Of a stretch of 61,174 nucleotides of DNA, positions 17,607 to 26,633 are shown one piece after another. The notes under the pieces were generated by a model. That model was not told where the DNA came from. It did no database searches and worked only from the letters and a program-made list of their open reading frames with translations. A program made the position numbers and the translations under genes. Numbering within the stretch: position 1 is the first letter of the stretch; the number at the start of each line of letters is the position of its first letter. Source of the stretch: Saprospiraceae bacterium (GTDB taxonomy: Bacteria; Bacteroidota; Bacteroidia; Chitinophagales; Saprospiraceae); NCBI GenBank assembly GCA_026993525.1, contig JALWSS010000035.1:29791-90964 (forward strand), read 5' to 3'.

Positions 17607-20600
17607 ATGAAAAATCAAGCGCAGAACAAGGAAGTCTGGATTGGTGTAGAGCAACTTGAAAACGACCCGCACTATCTGGAATCCGTTGAAAAGGAGTTCA
17701 ATGAGGAGCCCACAGCCATCATGAACGACGAAGCCCTGAATGTGAAGGCTTCACGGCGTGATTTTCTCAAATACATGGGCTTCAGCCTGGGGGCTGCCAC
17801 CATTGCCGCCAGCTGTGACATTCCCGTAAAAAAGGCGATCCCCTATGTAATCAAGCCCGATGAAATTGTGCCGGGAGTTGCCACCTATTATGCGTCTTCC
17901 TTCGTCAATGGCGGTGATTACTGCTCGGTGCTGGTAAAGACCCGTGAAGGCCGTCCGATCAAGATCGAAGGCAACGACCTGTCTTCCGTCACAAAAGGTG
18001 GAACTTCAGCCAGGGCGCAGGCATCCGTACTCAGCCTGTACGACACCAACCGCTACCAGGGCCCCATGAAAAACGAGGGTGGCCGCATGGAAAAAGCCAG
18101 TTGGGAAGAGCTGGACAAAGCAGTTGCCGCCAAATTGAACGGCAACGCCCAGGTCCGCATCCTGACCTCAACCCAAATGAGCCCGACAGCCGAAAAAGCG
18201 CTGGCGGAGTTCGTGGCCAAATATCCAAATGCCAAAGTGGTAGTTTACGATGCGGTTTCTGCTGCTGCCCTTTTGGATGCAAACGAAACCTGCTTCGGCA
18301 AACGACTGGTTCCCAACTACAAGTTCGACAAGGCCGACGTGATCGTGAGTTTCGGCGCTGACTTTCTCGGCACCTGGATATCACCTGTTGAATACGCCCG
18401 TCAATACGCTGAGCGCCGCAAAATAAAGGATGTGAAAGGCGCAAGCATGAACCGCCACATCCAGGTAGAAAGTGCAATGACACTGACCGGCTCCAATGCC
18501 GACAACCGAATACTGGTAAAACCTTCTGAAACAGGCGCAGCCATCGCTACGCTCTACAATGCCATCGCCCAAAAGGCCGGCAACCCAACCGTTTCCGCAC
18601 CAAAGGTCAACGACAAAGCCGCTGCCGCCCTGGCAAAAGTGGCTGAAGAGCTTTGGGCAGCCCGTGGCAAATCACTCATCGTTTGCGGAACCAACAACCT
18701 TGGCGAACAAACACTGGTGAATGCCATCAATGCCATGCTGGACAGCTACGGCAACACCATCAGCTTTGCCAATGCTTCCCGCCAGCGCCAGGGCAACGAC
18801 AGAGAAACCCAGGCCCTGCTTCGTGAAATGAAAGCCGGCAGCGTTGACGCCTTGTTCGTCTGGGGTGCCAACCCCGCCTACGAGCTTCCGAACGCCGCTG
18901 AATTTGCCGAAGCAGCCGGCAAAGTGGGATTGAAAGTTTCGCTTTCAGGCATGCCCAACGAGACCAGCGCCCTGTGCGACTGGGTTGCTCCTGCCCACCA
19001 CCTGCTGGAAAGCTGGGGCGACGCTGAACCAAAAGTTGGTCATTACAGCCTCATTCAACCAACCATCCGCCCCTTGTTCGATACCCGCCAGGCGGAGGAA
19101 TCATTCCTGCGCTGGGCCGGCAGTGAGGCACTCGATACAGCTGCCGAACAACCCTACTACGAATACCTGAGAGCCAACTGGGAAAACACCATTTTCCCAC
19201 AGCAGAGCGAGTTTGCCACCTTTGACGCATTCTGGACATCCGTCTTGCACGACGGAGTTTTTGAAATGCCACAGGACGATGTGGCAGAATTCGATTTCGG
19301 TGGGGATGTGAAGGCAGCCGCTGCCAAAATCACCAAACCCGCAAAAGGCGGGATCGAGATCAGTTTCACGGAAACAGTAAACATCGGGGGTGGCCAGTAC
19401 GCTGACAACCCATGGTTGCAGGAAATGCCCGACCCGATTGCCAGAACGGTCTGGAACAACTACCTGGCCATCCCGATTGAATTTGACGGCAACCGCCGCT
19501 TCCACGGCCAGGGCCAGTTCAAGAACCTGAACGAAAACGAATACTACAAAGAAGCCGACATTGTTGAAGTCAGCATCAACGACACCACCAACAGGGTGAG
19601 TTGTGTACGCCAGTTTGGCCAGATGGCCGATACCGTTTCCATGGCGCTCGGTTATGGCCGCAGTGTTGCCGGAGATTGCGGCAAAGGAGTTGGCGTGAAT
19701 GTAATGCCCTGGTTGTCTGTTGATTCCGACGGATACACCCAATACTTCGCCACTGATGTCCAGGTATCCGACAAAGTTGGTACCGATGAGGAATTCGCCT
19801 GTGTCCAGTATCACCACACCATGGGTGTTACGGGCAAGACGAATGATAGCGACGAAAAAGTCAACGTTGATGAAGTTGCCCTGATGACCCTTGGAAAAGG
19901 CTTCCAGGGTGCATTGACCAAGCGTACCATCATCCGCCGGACCAACCTGAACGAACTGGAGGAGTTTGTCGAAGAGTTGCACCACGAGCGCGAACACCAC
20001 GAGCACCTCAACCAGCAAAGCCTTTACCCCTACGACAAATACGTAGCTGAAAAATACAGCCAGGGACACCACTGGGGCATGCACATTGACCTCAACGCCT
20101 GCATTGGCTGTGGCGCCTGCCAGGTTGCCTGTGTTGCTGAAAACAACGTTCCCGTTGTCGGCAAGCACGAGGTGTACCGCCACCACGAAATGACCTGGCT
20201 GCGCATAGACCGCTATTTCTACGGCGATTATGAAAACCCGAATGTGGTTTACCAGCCGATGATGTGCCAGCATTGCGACAACGCACCCTGTGAGAACGTT
20301 TGCCCGGTTTCGGCCACCAACCACAGCAGCGAAGGGCTCAACCAGATGGCCTACAACCGCTGCATCGGTACCCGCTACTGCGCCAACAACTGCCCTTTCA
20401 AAGTGCGTCGCTTCAACTGGCTGGACTACACCACCGCCGACCTCTTCCCCGCCAATGAAGTGATTACCGAAGGGCACGAAATACCTTACGGAGCTGACAA
20501 CCTGACCCGCATGGTGCTCAACCCTGACGTAACGGTTCGGGTGCGTGGTGTGATGGAGAAATGCTCCTTCTGTGTTCAGCGCCTCCAGGAAGCCAAACTC

Positions 20601-20825
20601 ACCGCCAAGCGCGAAGGCCGTGCACTGGGTGACGAAGTTCACAGCGCATGCCAGGCTGCCTGCCCCACAGGTGCCATCACCTTCGGCGATACCAACAACA
20701 AAGAGGCAGCGGTGAGCAAAGCTTTTGAAAACCCACTGAATTACATAGTTCTGGAAGAAGTTGACACCCGCCCCTCAGTACAGTACACTGCCAAGGTGAT
20801 CAACAAATCTGAAGAACTGGCTTGA
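17607..20825 (+). CDS. actB: Alternative complex III subunit B, molybdopterin-oxidoreductase-like plus Fe-S
   Basis: The peripheral iron-sulfur subunit of ACIII. A twin-arginine motif SRRDFLKYMGF lies near residue 51, unusually far from the N-terminus as in other ActB proteins. Residues about 60-760 resemble the molybdopterin oxidoreductase fold; in this family no cofactor is bound. The C-terminal part carries four-cluster ferredoxin motifs: CIGCGACQVAC (about 831), CQHCDNAPCENVCP (about 888), CIGTRYCANNCP (about 918), CSFC (about 985) and CQAACP (about 1014). A His/Glu-rich stretch (HHEREHHEH) near 792-800 separates the halves. A hairpin GCCGC-CGAA-GCGGC at 20834-20847 sits in the 92-base gap before actC. 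Confidence 0.94.
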   Translation: MKNQAQNKEVWIGVEQLENDPHYLESVEKEFNEEPTAIMNDEALNVKASRRDFLKYMGFSLGAATIAASCDIPVKKAIPYVIKPDEIVPGVATYYASSFVNGGDYCSVLVKTREGRPIKIEGNDLSSVTKGGTSARAQASVLSLYDTNRYQGPMKNEGGRMEKASWEELDKAVAAKLNGNAQVRILTSTQMSPTAEKALAEFVAKYPNAKVVVYDAVSAAALLDANETCFGKRLVPNYKFDKADVIVSFGADFLGTWISPVEYARQYAERRKIKDVKGASMNRHIQVESAMTLTGSNADNRILVKPSETGAAIATLYNAIAQKAGNPTVSAPKVNDKAAAALAKVAEELWAARGKSLIVCGTNNLGEQTLVNAINAMLDSYGNTISFANASRQRQGNDRETQALLREMKAGSVDALFVWGANPAYELPNAAEFAEAAGKVGLKVSLSGMPNETSALCDWVAPAHHLLESWGDAEPKVGHYSLIQPTIRPLFDTRQAEESFLRWAGSEALDTAAEQPYYEYLRANWENTIFPQQSEFATFDAFWTSVLHDGVFEMPQDDVAEFDFGGDVKAAAAKITKPAKGGIEISFTETVNIGGGQYADNPWLQEMPDPIARTVWNNYLAIPIEFDGNRRFHGQGQFKNLNENEYYKEADIVEVSINDTTNRVSCVRQFGQMADTVSMALGYGRSVAGDCGKGVGVNVMPWLSVDSDGYTQYFATDVQVSDKVGTDEEFACVQYHHTMGVTGKTNDSDEKVNVDEVALMTLGKGFQGALTKRTIIRRTNLNELEEFVEELHHEREHHEHLNQQSLYPYDKYVAEKYSQGHHWGMHIDLNACIGCGACQVACVAENNVPVVGKHEVYRHHEMTWLRIDRYFYGDYENPNVVYQPMMCQHCDNAPCENVCPVSATNHSSEGLNQMAYNRCIGTRYCANNCPFKVRRFNWLDYTTADLFPANEVITEGHEIPYGADNLTRMVLNPDVTVRVRGVMEKCSFCVQRLQEAKLTAKREGRALGDEVHSACQAACPTGAITFGDTNNKEAAVSKAFENPLNYIVLEEVDTRPSVQYTAKVINKSEELA

Positions 20826-20917
20826 CAGGAATTGCCGCCGAAGCGGCGAACTTATCGAATCAAAGCAAAAGGAAATGCGGGAGAAAAATCCCGCCACTTA
20901 AATAGCAACTTTACAAA

Positions 20918-22327
20918 ATGAGTGCATCAGTTTCCAGAATACGTGAGCCCCTGGTATTGGGCAACAAAAGCTACCACCAGATCACCGAAGACCTGGTAGG
21001 GCCTACTGAAAAAACACCTGACCGGATGTGGGTCATCGCCTTCATCCTTTCCGTCAGTCTGTTTGCCTACGGAATGTTTGCCCTGATCTGGACCTTCTAC
21101 TTCGGCATCGGTTCATGGAACCTCAACAGGACCATCGGCTGGGGATACGACATCACCAACTTCGTTTGGTGGATCGGTATCGGTCACGCCGGAACCCTGA
21201 TCTCGGCCATCCTCCTGTTGTTCCGCCAACGTTGGCGCACCGGGGTAAACCGGGCAGCAGAGGCCATGACCATCTTCGCCGTGATGTGTGCCGGCCTGTT
21301 TCCGGCAACGCACACCGGCCGCCCCTGGTTTGACTTTTTCATGTTCCCCTACCCCAACACCCGGGGTCCGCTGTGGGTAAACTTCAACTCTCCATTGCTC
21401 TGGGACCTCTTCGCAATCTCCACTTACTTCACGGTTTCATTGCTGTTCTGGTACACCGGTCTGGTACCCGACTTTGCCAGTGTGCGCGACCGTGCGAAAG
21501 GTATCCGCAAAAAGATCTACGCTTTTGTGTCAATGGGTTGGACCGGAGCAGCCAAGCACTGGCAACGCCACGAGTACCTTTCCCTGGTTCTCGCAGGTAT
21601 TGCTACGCCACTGGTACTCTCCGTACACACCATTGTGAGTTTCGACTTCGCAACTGCAGTAGTACCCGGTTGGCACACCACCATCTTCCCGCCCTATTTC
21701 GTTGCAGGTGCCATCTTTTCCGGTTTTGCCATGGTGCAAACGCTGATGGTGATAACCCGAAAAGCGTTTCGCCTGCAAGAATACATCACCGTGAATCACA
21801 TCGAGAGCATGAACAAGGTGATCCTGGTGACAGGAACCATGGTGGGTTCGGCATATCTCATCGAGCTGTTCATCGCCTGGTATTCCGGATACATTTACGA
21901 GCAGTTTGCATTCTACAACAGGGTTTTGGGTCCATATTTCTGGGCCTACATCGGCATGATGGGCTGCAACCTGCTGTCACCACAGGTTTTCTGGAGCAAG
22001 AAAATCCGCCGCAGTGTTTTCTGGACTTTCCTCATGTCCATCTTCGTAAACATCGGTATGTGGTTTGAGCGCTTTGTGATCATTGCCACTACCCTTGCCA
22101 AAGATTTTCTCCCATCAAGCTGGTCTTACTACTGGCCATCATGGGTTGAGATCGGAATCTATCTTGGAACCATCGGGTTGTTTTTTACCCTGTACCTGAT
22201 TTTCGCCCGTGTGGCGCCTGTCGTAGCCATTGCAGAGGTGAAACACATTCTGAAACAATACGGTGATCAATACCTTGGCCCAAATGCCAAAGAACATCAC
22301 CAGGAGCAATCGGAAAAAGCTCACTGA
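20918..22327 (+). CDS. actC: Alternative complex III subunit C, NrfD/PsrC-like quinol-binding subunit
   Basis: Integral membrane subunit with about ten hydrophobic segments and the NrfD/PsrC fold. It provides a menaquinol site and, by structure of known ACIII complexes, a proton path. Length 469 is typical. Conserved features include the PATHTGRPW turn near residue 130 and the VVPGWHTTIFPPYFVAGA stretch near 250. The C-terminal tail is short and rich in His and Glu (KEHHQEQSEKAH). It lies between actB and actD, with 44 bases to actD. The gene order A-B-C-D-E-F is fully conserved with other Bacteroidota. Confidence 0.94.
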   Translation: MSASVSRIREPLVLGNKSYHQITEDLVGPTEKTPDRMWVIAFILSVSLFAYGMFALIWTFYFGIGSWNLNRTIGWGYDITNFVWWIGIGHAGTLISAILLLFRQRWRTGVNRAAEAMTIFAVMCAGLFPATHTGRPWFDFFMFPYPNTRGPLWVNFNSPLLWDLFAISTYFTVSLLFWYTGLVPDFASVRDRAKGIRKKIYAFVSMGWTGAAKHWQRHEYLSLVLAGIATPLVLSVHTIVSFDFATAVVPGWHTTIFPPYFVAGAIFSGFAMVQTLMVITRKAFRLQEYITVNHIESMNKVILVTGTMVGSAYLIELFIAWYSGYIYEQFAFYNRVLGPYFWAYIGMMGCNLLSPQVFWSKKIRRSVFWTFLMSIFVNIGMWFERFVIIATTLAKDFLPSSWSYYWPSWVEIGIYLGTIGLFFTLYLIFARVAPVVAIAEVKHILKQYGDQYLGPNAKEHHQEQSEKAH

Positions 22328-22371
22328 TCAAACGGGATTAACAACAGTCAAAAGCAACAACCTTTATCAGG

Positions 22372-22902
22372 ATGAAAAGTCATAGCAAAAAAGTTCTGTT
22401 CGGACTTTACAACGATGAAGAGGAGTTAATGGCCGCCATCTCCGGCGCCAAAAGCAAACACCTCAACATCATGGATGTGTATTCTCCATTCCCCATCCAC
22501 GGCATGGAGAAAATCCTCGGGCTGGAGGAAAGCCGCCTGCACATCGTTGGTTTTATCTTCGGAATGATCGGTACACTCACCGCCTTTCTGGGCATGACCT
22601 GGATATTCACCAGTGACTGGCCCACGATCTTCGGCGGTAAGCCGTATTTCTCACTTCCGGCCTTTGTACCCATTATCTTTGAATTGACGGTGCTGTTTTC
22701 AGCCATTGCCATGACGGTAGTTTTCTACATCGTTTGCGGCTTGGGATTCGGGGTGGACAACCCCATTCTCGACGACAGGATCACCGATGATAAATTCTGT
22801 CTGGCTTTTCAAACCAATGACCTTTCAGGAACAGATGTGAGCAACATCAAGAAATTCCTCAAAGAATCAGGTGCCGCTGAAATTCACGAAAAAGAGGTTT
22901 GA
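22372..22902 (+). CDS. actD: Alternative complex III subunit D (DUF3341)
   Basis: A small membrane subunit of ACIII (176 residues). The N-terminal cytoplasmic part carries the DUF3341 pattern VLFGLYNDEEELMAAI and VYSPFPIHGMEKILGL. Two transmembrane helices follow (about 60-82 and 98-122), and a short C-terminal domain ends in VSNIKKFLKESGA. Its precise role in the complex is structural. It overlaps nothing; actE begins 79 bases later. Confidence 0.92.
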   Translation: MKSHSKKVLFGLYNDEEELMAAISGAKSKHLNIMDVYSPFPIHGMEKILGLEESRLHIVGFIFGMIGTLTAFLGMTWIFTSDWPTIFGGKPYFSLPAFVPIIFELTVLFSAIAMTVVFYIVCGLGFGVDNPILDDRITDDKFCLAFQTNDLSGTDVSNIKKFLKESGAAEIHEKEV

Positions 22903-22981
22903 CCCGGGCCGAAAAACCTGGGTGTTTAAAAATGATAAAGCAGCGGATCATCTTCGCTGCGCAATTGAAAGAACTGATTCA

Positions 22982-23896
22982 ATGAAAATGAAAAACTTTC
23001 AAACGTTCATAGCCGCAATTGCACTGGTGTTGGTGCTGGGAGTGTTCACCTCCTGCCAGCAGGCCGGTGGAAATCAGACCGGTAGCGAGTTCATCCCGGA
23101 CATGGCTCACTCCGTCGCCTATGAGGCCAACGTGCTCACCAATTACTCCCTCAACACCTGGGATGAAGAAAGTGTAAAAAGCCGTTGGGACTTGTCACAA
23201 CCAGGTACCCCGGTAGCAGGAACTGTTCCCCGGGGGTATGCCGCCATTGGCAGCTATGACCTGACTTTTGCCTCTGCTGAAGATGCCATTCTGAAAACGG
23301 CAGAAAGCATGAAAAAGAACAAGGCCAGAACCAATTACCGCCCGAACGGTCATGTGCCCTACTTCTACCCCGACACCGAAGAAGGACGCACTGCGGCCAC
23401 TGAAAAGATCATCTACAACCCTTTTCCCGTCACCGATGAGGCCCTGGCCAACGGGAAAGAACTCTACACGATCTACTGCGCCATCTGCCACGGTGACAAA
23501 GGTGATGGCGATGGCTACATTGTCAGCGGGCCGCAATCAAAATACCTCGCCCAGCCGGCCAATTTTACCGATGACCAATTTGTCAACTCGAGCAATGGCC
23601 GTTTTTACCACGCCATCATGTACGGCAAAAACGTGATGGGCTCACATGCCGATAAACTTTCATTCGAAGAGCGCTGGGATGTGATCCATTACATCCGCTC
23701 GCTTCAGGCCAAGGCCAGGAAAGTGAAATACAACAGCGAGGTAAATGAATTGAACCCTGACTACGGCCTGCCTTATGCCCAGATAAAAGAACAACTGGAA
23801 GCACTTGATTCTGAAGGGCATGAAGCCGTGGGAGAACATTCTGAAGATGACACACAGGATGAACAAGGCCACGAAGGCGGAGGTCAAAGTCACTGA
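22982..23896 (+). CDS. actE: Alternative complex III subunit E, monoheme cytochrome c lipoprotein
   Basis: Periplasmic cytochrome of ACIII anchored by a lipid. I chose the ATG at 22982 (MKMKNFQTF) because it gives a lipoprotein signal with lipobox VFTSC. The 37 codons upstream are in frame but overlap actD. A single heme motif CAICHGDKGDG lies near residue 163, and the distal Met is probably in YGKNVMGSHADKL near 222. The C-terminal 30 residues are strikingly rich in His, Glu and Gly (GHEAVGEHSEDD ... GHEGGGQSH) and probably disordered. It likely relays electrons from ActA to the oxidase. Length 304 is longer than the roughly 200 of some homologues. Confidence 0.9.
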   Translation: MKMKNFQTFIAAIALVLVLGVFTSCQQAGGNQTGSEFIPDMAHSVAYEANVLTNYSLNTWDEESVKSRWDLSQPGTPVAGTVPRGYAAIGSYDLTFASAEDAILKTAESMKKNKARTNYRPNGHVPYFYPDTEEGRTAATEKIIYNPFPVTDEALANGKELYTIYCAICHGDKGDGDGYIVSGPQSKYLAQPANFTDDQFVNSSNGRFYHAIMYGKNVMGSHADKLSFEERWDVIHYIRSLQAKARKVKYNSEVNELNPDYGLPYAQIKEQLEALDSEGHEAVGEHSEDDTQDEQGHEGGGQSH

Positions 23897-23957
23897 TTTC
23901 AACAGGAGAACCAATTAAAAAGCAAGACCGGGTTTCCGGAAAACAAATACCTGCAAC

Positions 23958-25262
23958 ATGAAGCAGTTTATTTTCGAAGCTAAGCAAAAACAATTCTTGA
24001 TGGGGCTGATGGCCCTGGGTGCTGTCTGCCTGGTGCTGTCGTATATCTTCGAGCCCGACAGCATTGCAGAAGCCGGTTTCCATCAAAGGTTCTGGTCCAA
24101 CCTGCTGCACAACGGTGCCTTCTTTACCGGCATGGCATTCATGACCACTTTTGTAATAGCGGCCTTTGTAACCGCTTATTCGGGTTGGCATGTGATGTTC
24201 AAGCGCCTGTGGGAAGCATTTTCGCTGTTCCTGATCGTAGGGCTGGTGATTTTCGTTTTGCTGGGCCTGGGCAACGTATTTCACCTACACCACCTTTACC
24301 ATTGGGCAGCAGAAGGAATCACCGACCCCTCGAGCCCCAATTTCGACGAGGTCATTGCCGGAAAAGCCGGTTTTCTCAACAACGGCTGGTACATCGGAGG
24401 CACCCTCCTCATTGGCGGCCTGTGGTATTTCATTGCCAGAAGAATGCGCCAACTTTCTGTTCAGGAAGATATTGACGGCGACAAGGTTGAAAACTTTGCC
24501 TACCACCGGAAGATTCGCTTCTGGGCGGCTTTGTTCCTGCCAATTGCCGCTTTCACGGGCCCCGCTCTGATCTGGCAATGGGTGATGTCAGTGGATGCCC
24601 ACTGGTACTCTACCCTGTTCGCCTGGTACAGCATGGCAAGTTGGTTCCTGGCAGCCTGCTCATTGACCATTCTGTTGTTGATTTACCTGAAGTCGCTCGG
24701 CTATTTTGAAAAAGTAACCGTGGAGCACCTTCACGACCTCGGCAAGTACATGTTTGCTTTCTCGATATTCTGGACCTACTGCTGGTTCAGCCAGTACATG
24801 CTGATCTGGTACGGCAACGTCGGTGAAGAAACCATCTACTTCAAAGAGCGCCTCACCCATTATCCGGTATTGTTTTACGGCAACCTCTTCGTCAACTTTG
24901 CACTGCCGTTTCTGATCCTGATGCGCAACACCACCAAGCGCCGGAAAGGCACCCTGGTGTTCACTGCCATCCTCGTTTTCATCGGTCACTGGTGGGATTA
25001 CTTCTACATGATCAAGCCCGGAACACTGATCACTGCCCAGGAAGCCGCACACGCCGGCGCCCATGAGGCAGCACAGCACGGCGCAGCCGGATTCGTGGCA
25101 GGCTTCACCATACCAGGCTTGCTGGAACTCGGCATCATGCTTGGATTCGTGGGGCTGTTTATCTATGTGGTTTTCCACCATTTGTCAAAAGTGTCGCTGG
25201 ATCCGGTCAATGACCCTTACTACGAAGAAAGTGTGCACCACGAAGTGCAACCTTACGAATAG
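23958..25262 (+). CDS. actF: Alternative complex III subunit F, membrane quinone-site subunit
   Basis: Integral membrane subunit, about ten helices over 434 residues, paralogous to ActC in fold. It belongs to the family annotated as quinol:cytochrome c oxidoreductase quinone-binding subunit 2. Recognisable stretches are WQWVMSVDAHWYSTLFAWY near 208 and the WTYCWFSQYMLIWYGN segment near 270. A small-residue and His-rich loop (AAHAGAHEAAQHGAAG) lies near 362-377. It closes the ACIII part of the operon; coxB starts 87 bases downstream. Confidence 0.92.
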   Translation: MKQFIFEAKQKQFLMGLMALGAVCLVLSYIFEPDSIAEAGFHQRFWSNLLHNGAFFTGMAFMTTFVIAAFVTAYSGWHVMFKRLWEAFSLFLIVGLVIFVLLGLGNVFHLHHLYHWAAEGITDPSSPNFDEVIAGKAGFLNNGWYIGGTLLIGGLWYFIARRMRQLSVQEDIDGDKVENFAYHRKIRFWAALFLPIAAFTGPALIWQWVMSVDAHWYSTLFAWYSMASWFLAACSLTILLLIYLKSLGYFEKVTVEHLHDLGKYMFAFSIFWTYCWFSQYMLIWYGNVGEETIYFKERLTHYPVLFYGNLFVNFALPFLILMRNTTKRRKGTLVFTAILVFIGHWWDYFYMIKPGTLITAQEAAHAGAHEAAQHGAAGFVAGFTIPGLLELGIMLGFVGLFIYVVFHHLSKVSLDPVNDPYYEESVHHEVQPYE

Positions 25263-25349
25263 TCAATTTTCAACCAATTGTCATCAACTGCTTTCGAAAA
25301 AACCAGTTTGAAGACACACCGCTAAAAGCCTACAACAACAACTCAGAAT

Positions 25350-26513
25350 ATGAAAACCGGATTATTGATCATTGGTAGTTTGCTTCTCATCATCGTCGTG
25401 GTGGTGCAGATCGGTAAGATCACCGAGCTGGCTGCAAAGATCCGTGGTGAAGAAGAAGTTCAAATTGAGACCAACAACCGGATGGGTCGCTTTATGATGG
25501 CATTTTTGATTGCCTTCATGGCCCTGGTTTTCTGGTCAGCCATCAAGTACAAGAACTACATGTTGGGCTATGGCCCGCACGAGGCTGCTTCTTCTCATGG
25601 CCCTGAATTGGACAGCATGTTCAACTGGACCCTGTTTTTCACGGGAGTGGTGTTCGTCCTCACCCACATTGCGTTGTTCTACTTTGCGTACAAATACAAA
25701 GGCCGCAAAGGAGTGCAAGCTGCATTCCTCCCCCACGACAACAAGCTCGAGATCATCTGGACAGCCATACCGGCCGTAGTTATGTGCTTTCTGGTAATCC
25801 GGGGGCTGGTGGCCTGGAACGAGGTCATGGGCGATGTCGGAGCTGACGATGAATACATTGAAGTTGAAGCCACCGGAGCACAATTCCTCTGGTATCTTCG
25901 CTACCCGGGCCCCGATGGCATCCTGGGTGAGCGCAACTACAAGCTCATCACAGGCAGCAATCCACTCGGCCAGGACTGGACCGACGATGCCAACCTCGAC
26001 GATTTTCAACCCACCGACCTCGTTTTGCCGGTAGGCAAGAAAGTCAGGGTTCGCATAACAGCAAGAGACGTACTGCACAGTTTCTTCCTGCCCCACTTCC
26101 GGGTAAAGATGGACGCCGTGCCGGGCATGCCCACCTACTTCGTGTTTACACCGACCAAGACGACGGAAGAATATCGACAGGAGTTGAGCAAATACCCTGA
26201 ATACCAGCTTCCTTCAGATCCAAACGACCCGGAAAGCGAACCACTTTGGAAAACATTCAACTTTGAGCTGGCATGTGCCGAACTTTGCGGTAAGGGTCAC
26301 TTTTCCATGCGCAAGGTTGTCCGCATCGTTACCGAAGAGGAATACAAAGCCTGGCTCAGTGAACAGCAGAGCTATTACATGACCACCATCCGTGGCAAAG
26401 ACGACGACCCCCGCAAAGGAGAATTGCTGCCCGGAGAGTCAGCTCCCACTGAAGAAGCAGCACCCGCTGAGGAGACTACCAACGCAGAAGAAACCACAAC
26501 TTCTGACGAGTGA
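25350..26513 (+). CDS. coxB: Cytochrome c oxidase subunit II (CuA)
   Basis: Subunit II receives electrons at the binuclear CuA centre. After an N-terminal hydrophobic segment (4-20) there are two transmembrane helices (about 47-67 and 91-113), then a periplasmic cupredoxin domain. The CuA ligands are complete: H near 248 in VLHSFFLPHF, and C-x-E-x-C-x3-H-x2-M in CAELCGKGHFSM near 309-320. There is no CXXCH motif, so this is not a caa3-type subunit with a fused cytochrome. The last about 30 residues are a Glu/Thr/Ala-rich tail. Length 387 is long for aa3 types because of that tail and an insert of about 40 residues between the first CuA ligand and the cysteines. Confidence 0.94.
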   Translation: MKTGLLIIGSLLLIIVVVVQIGKITELAAKIRGEEEVQIETNNRMGRFMMAFLIAFMALVFWSAIKYKNYMLGYGPHEAASSHGPELDSMFNWTLFFTGVVFVLTHIALFYFAYKYKGRKGVQAAFLPHDNKLEIIWTAIPAVVMCFLVIRGLVAWNEVMGDVGADDEYIEVEATGAQFLWYLRYPGPDGILGERNYKLITGSNPLGQDWTDDANLDDFQPTDLVLPVGKKVRVRITARDVLHSFFLPHFRVKMDAVPGMPTYFVFTPTKTTEEYRQELSKYPEYQLPSDPNDPESEPLWKTFNFELACAELCGKGHFSMRKVVRIVTEEEYKAWLSEQQSYYMTTIRGKDDDPRKGELLPGESAPTEEAAPAEETTNAEETTTSDE

Positions 26514-26633
26514 CAACCGAATGAGACAGAGGACAGCAGAACGAAAAACCAATGCATTGCTGAATCCTCAATCAATAAAAGTTTAGTCCGGCTTTGATTG
26601 AAAATGCCGGATCGTTTAAACCACCATTTAATT

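Noticed and set aside
19101-20642. A 513-codon open frame opposite actB
   Set aside because: Antisense to the conserved Fe-S region of actB; Val- and Phe-rich product without motifs.
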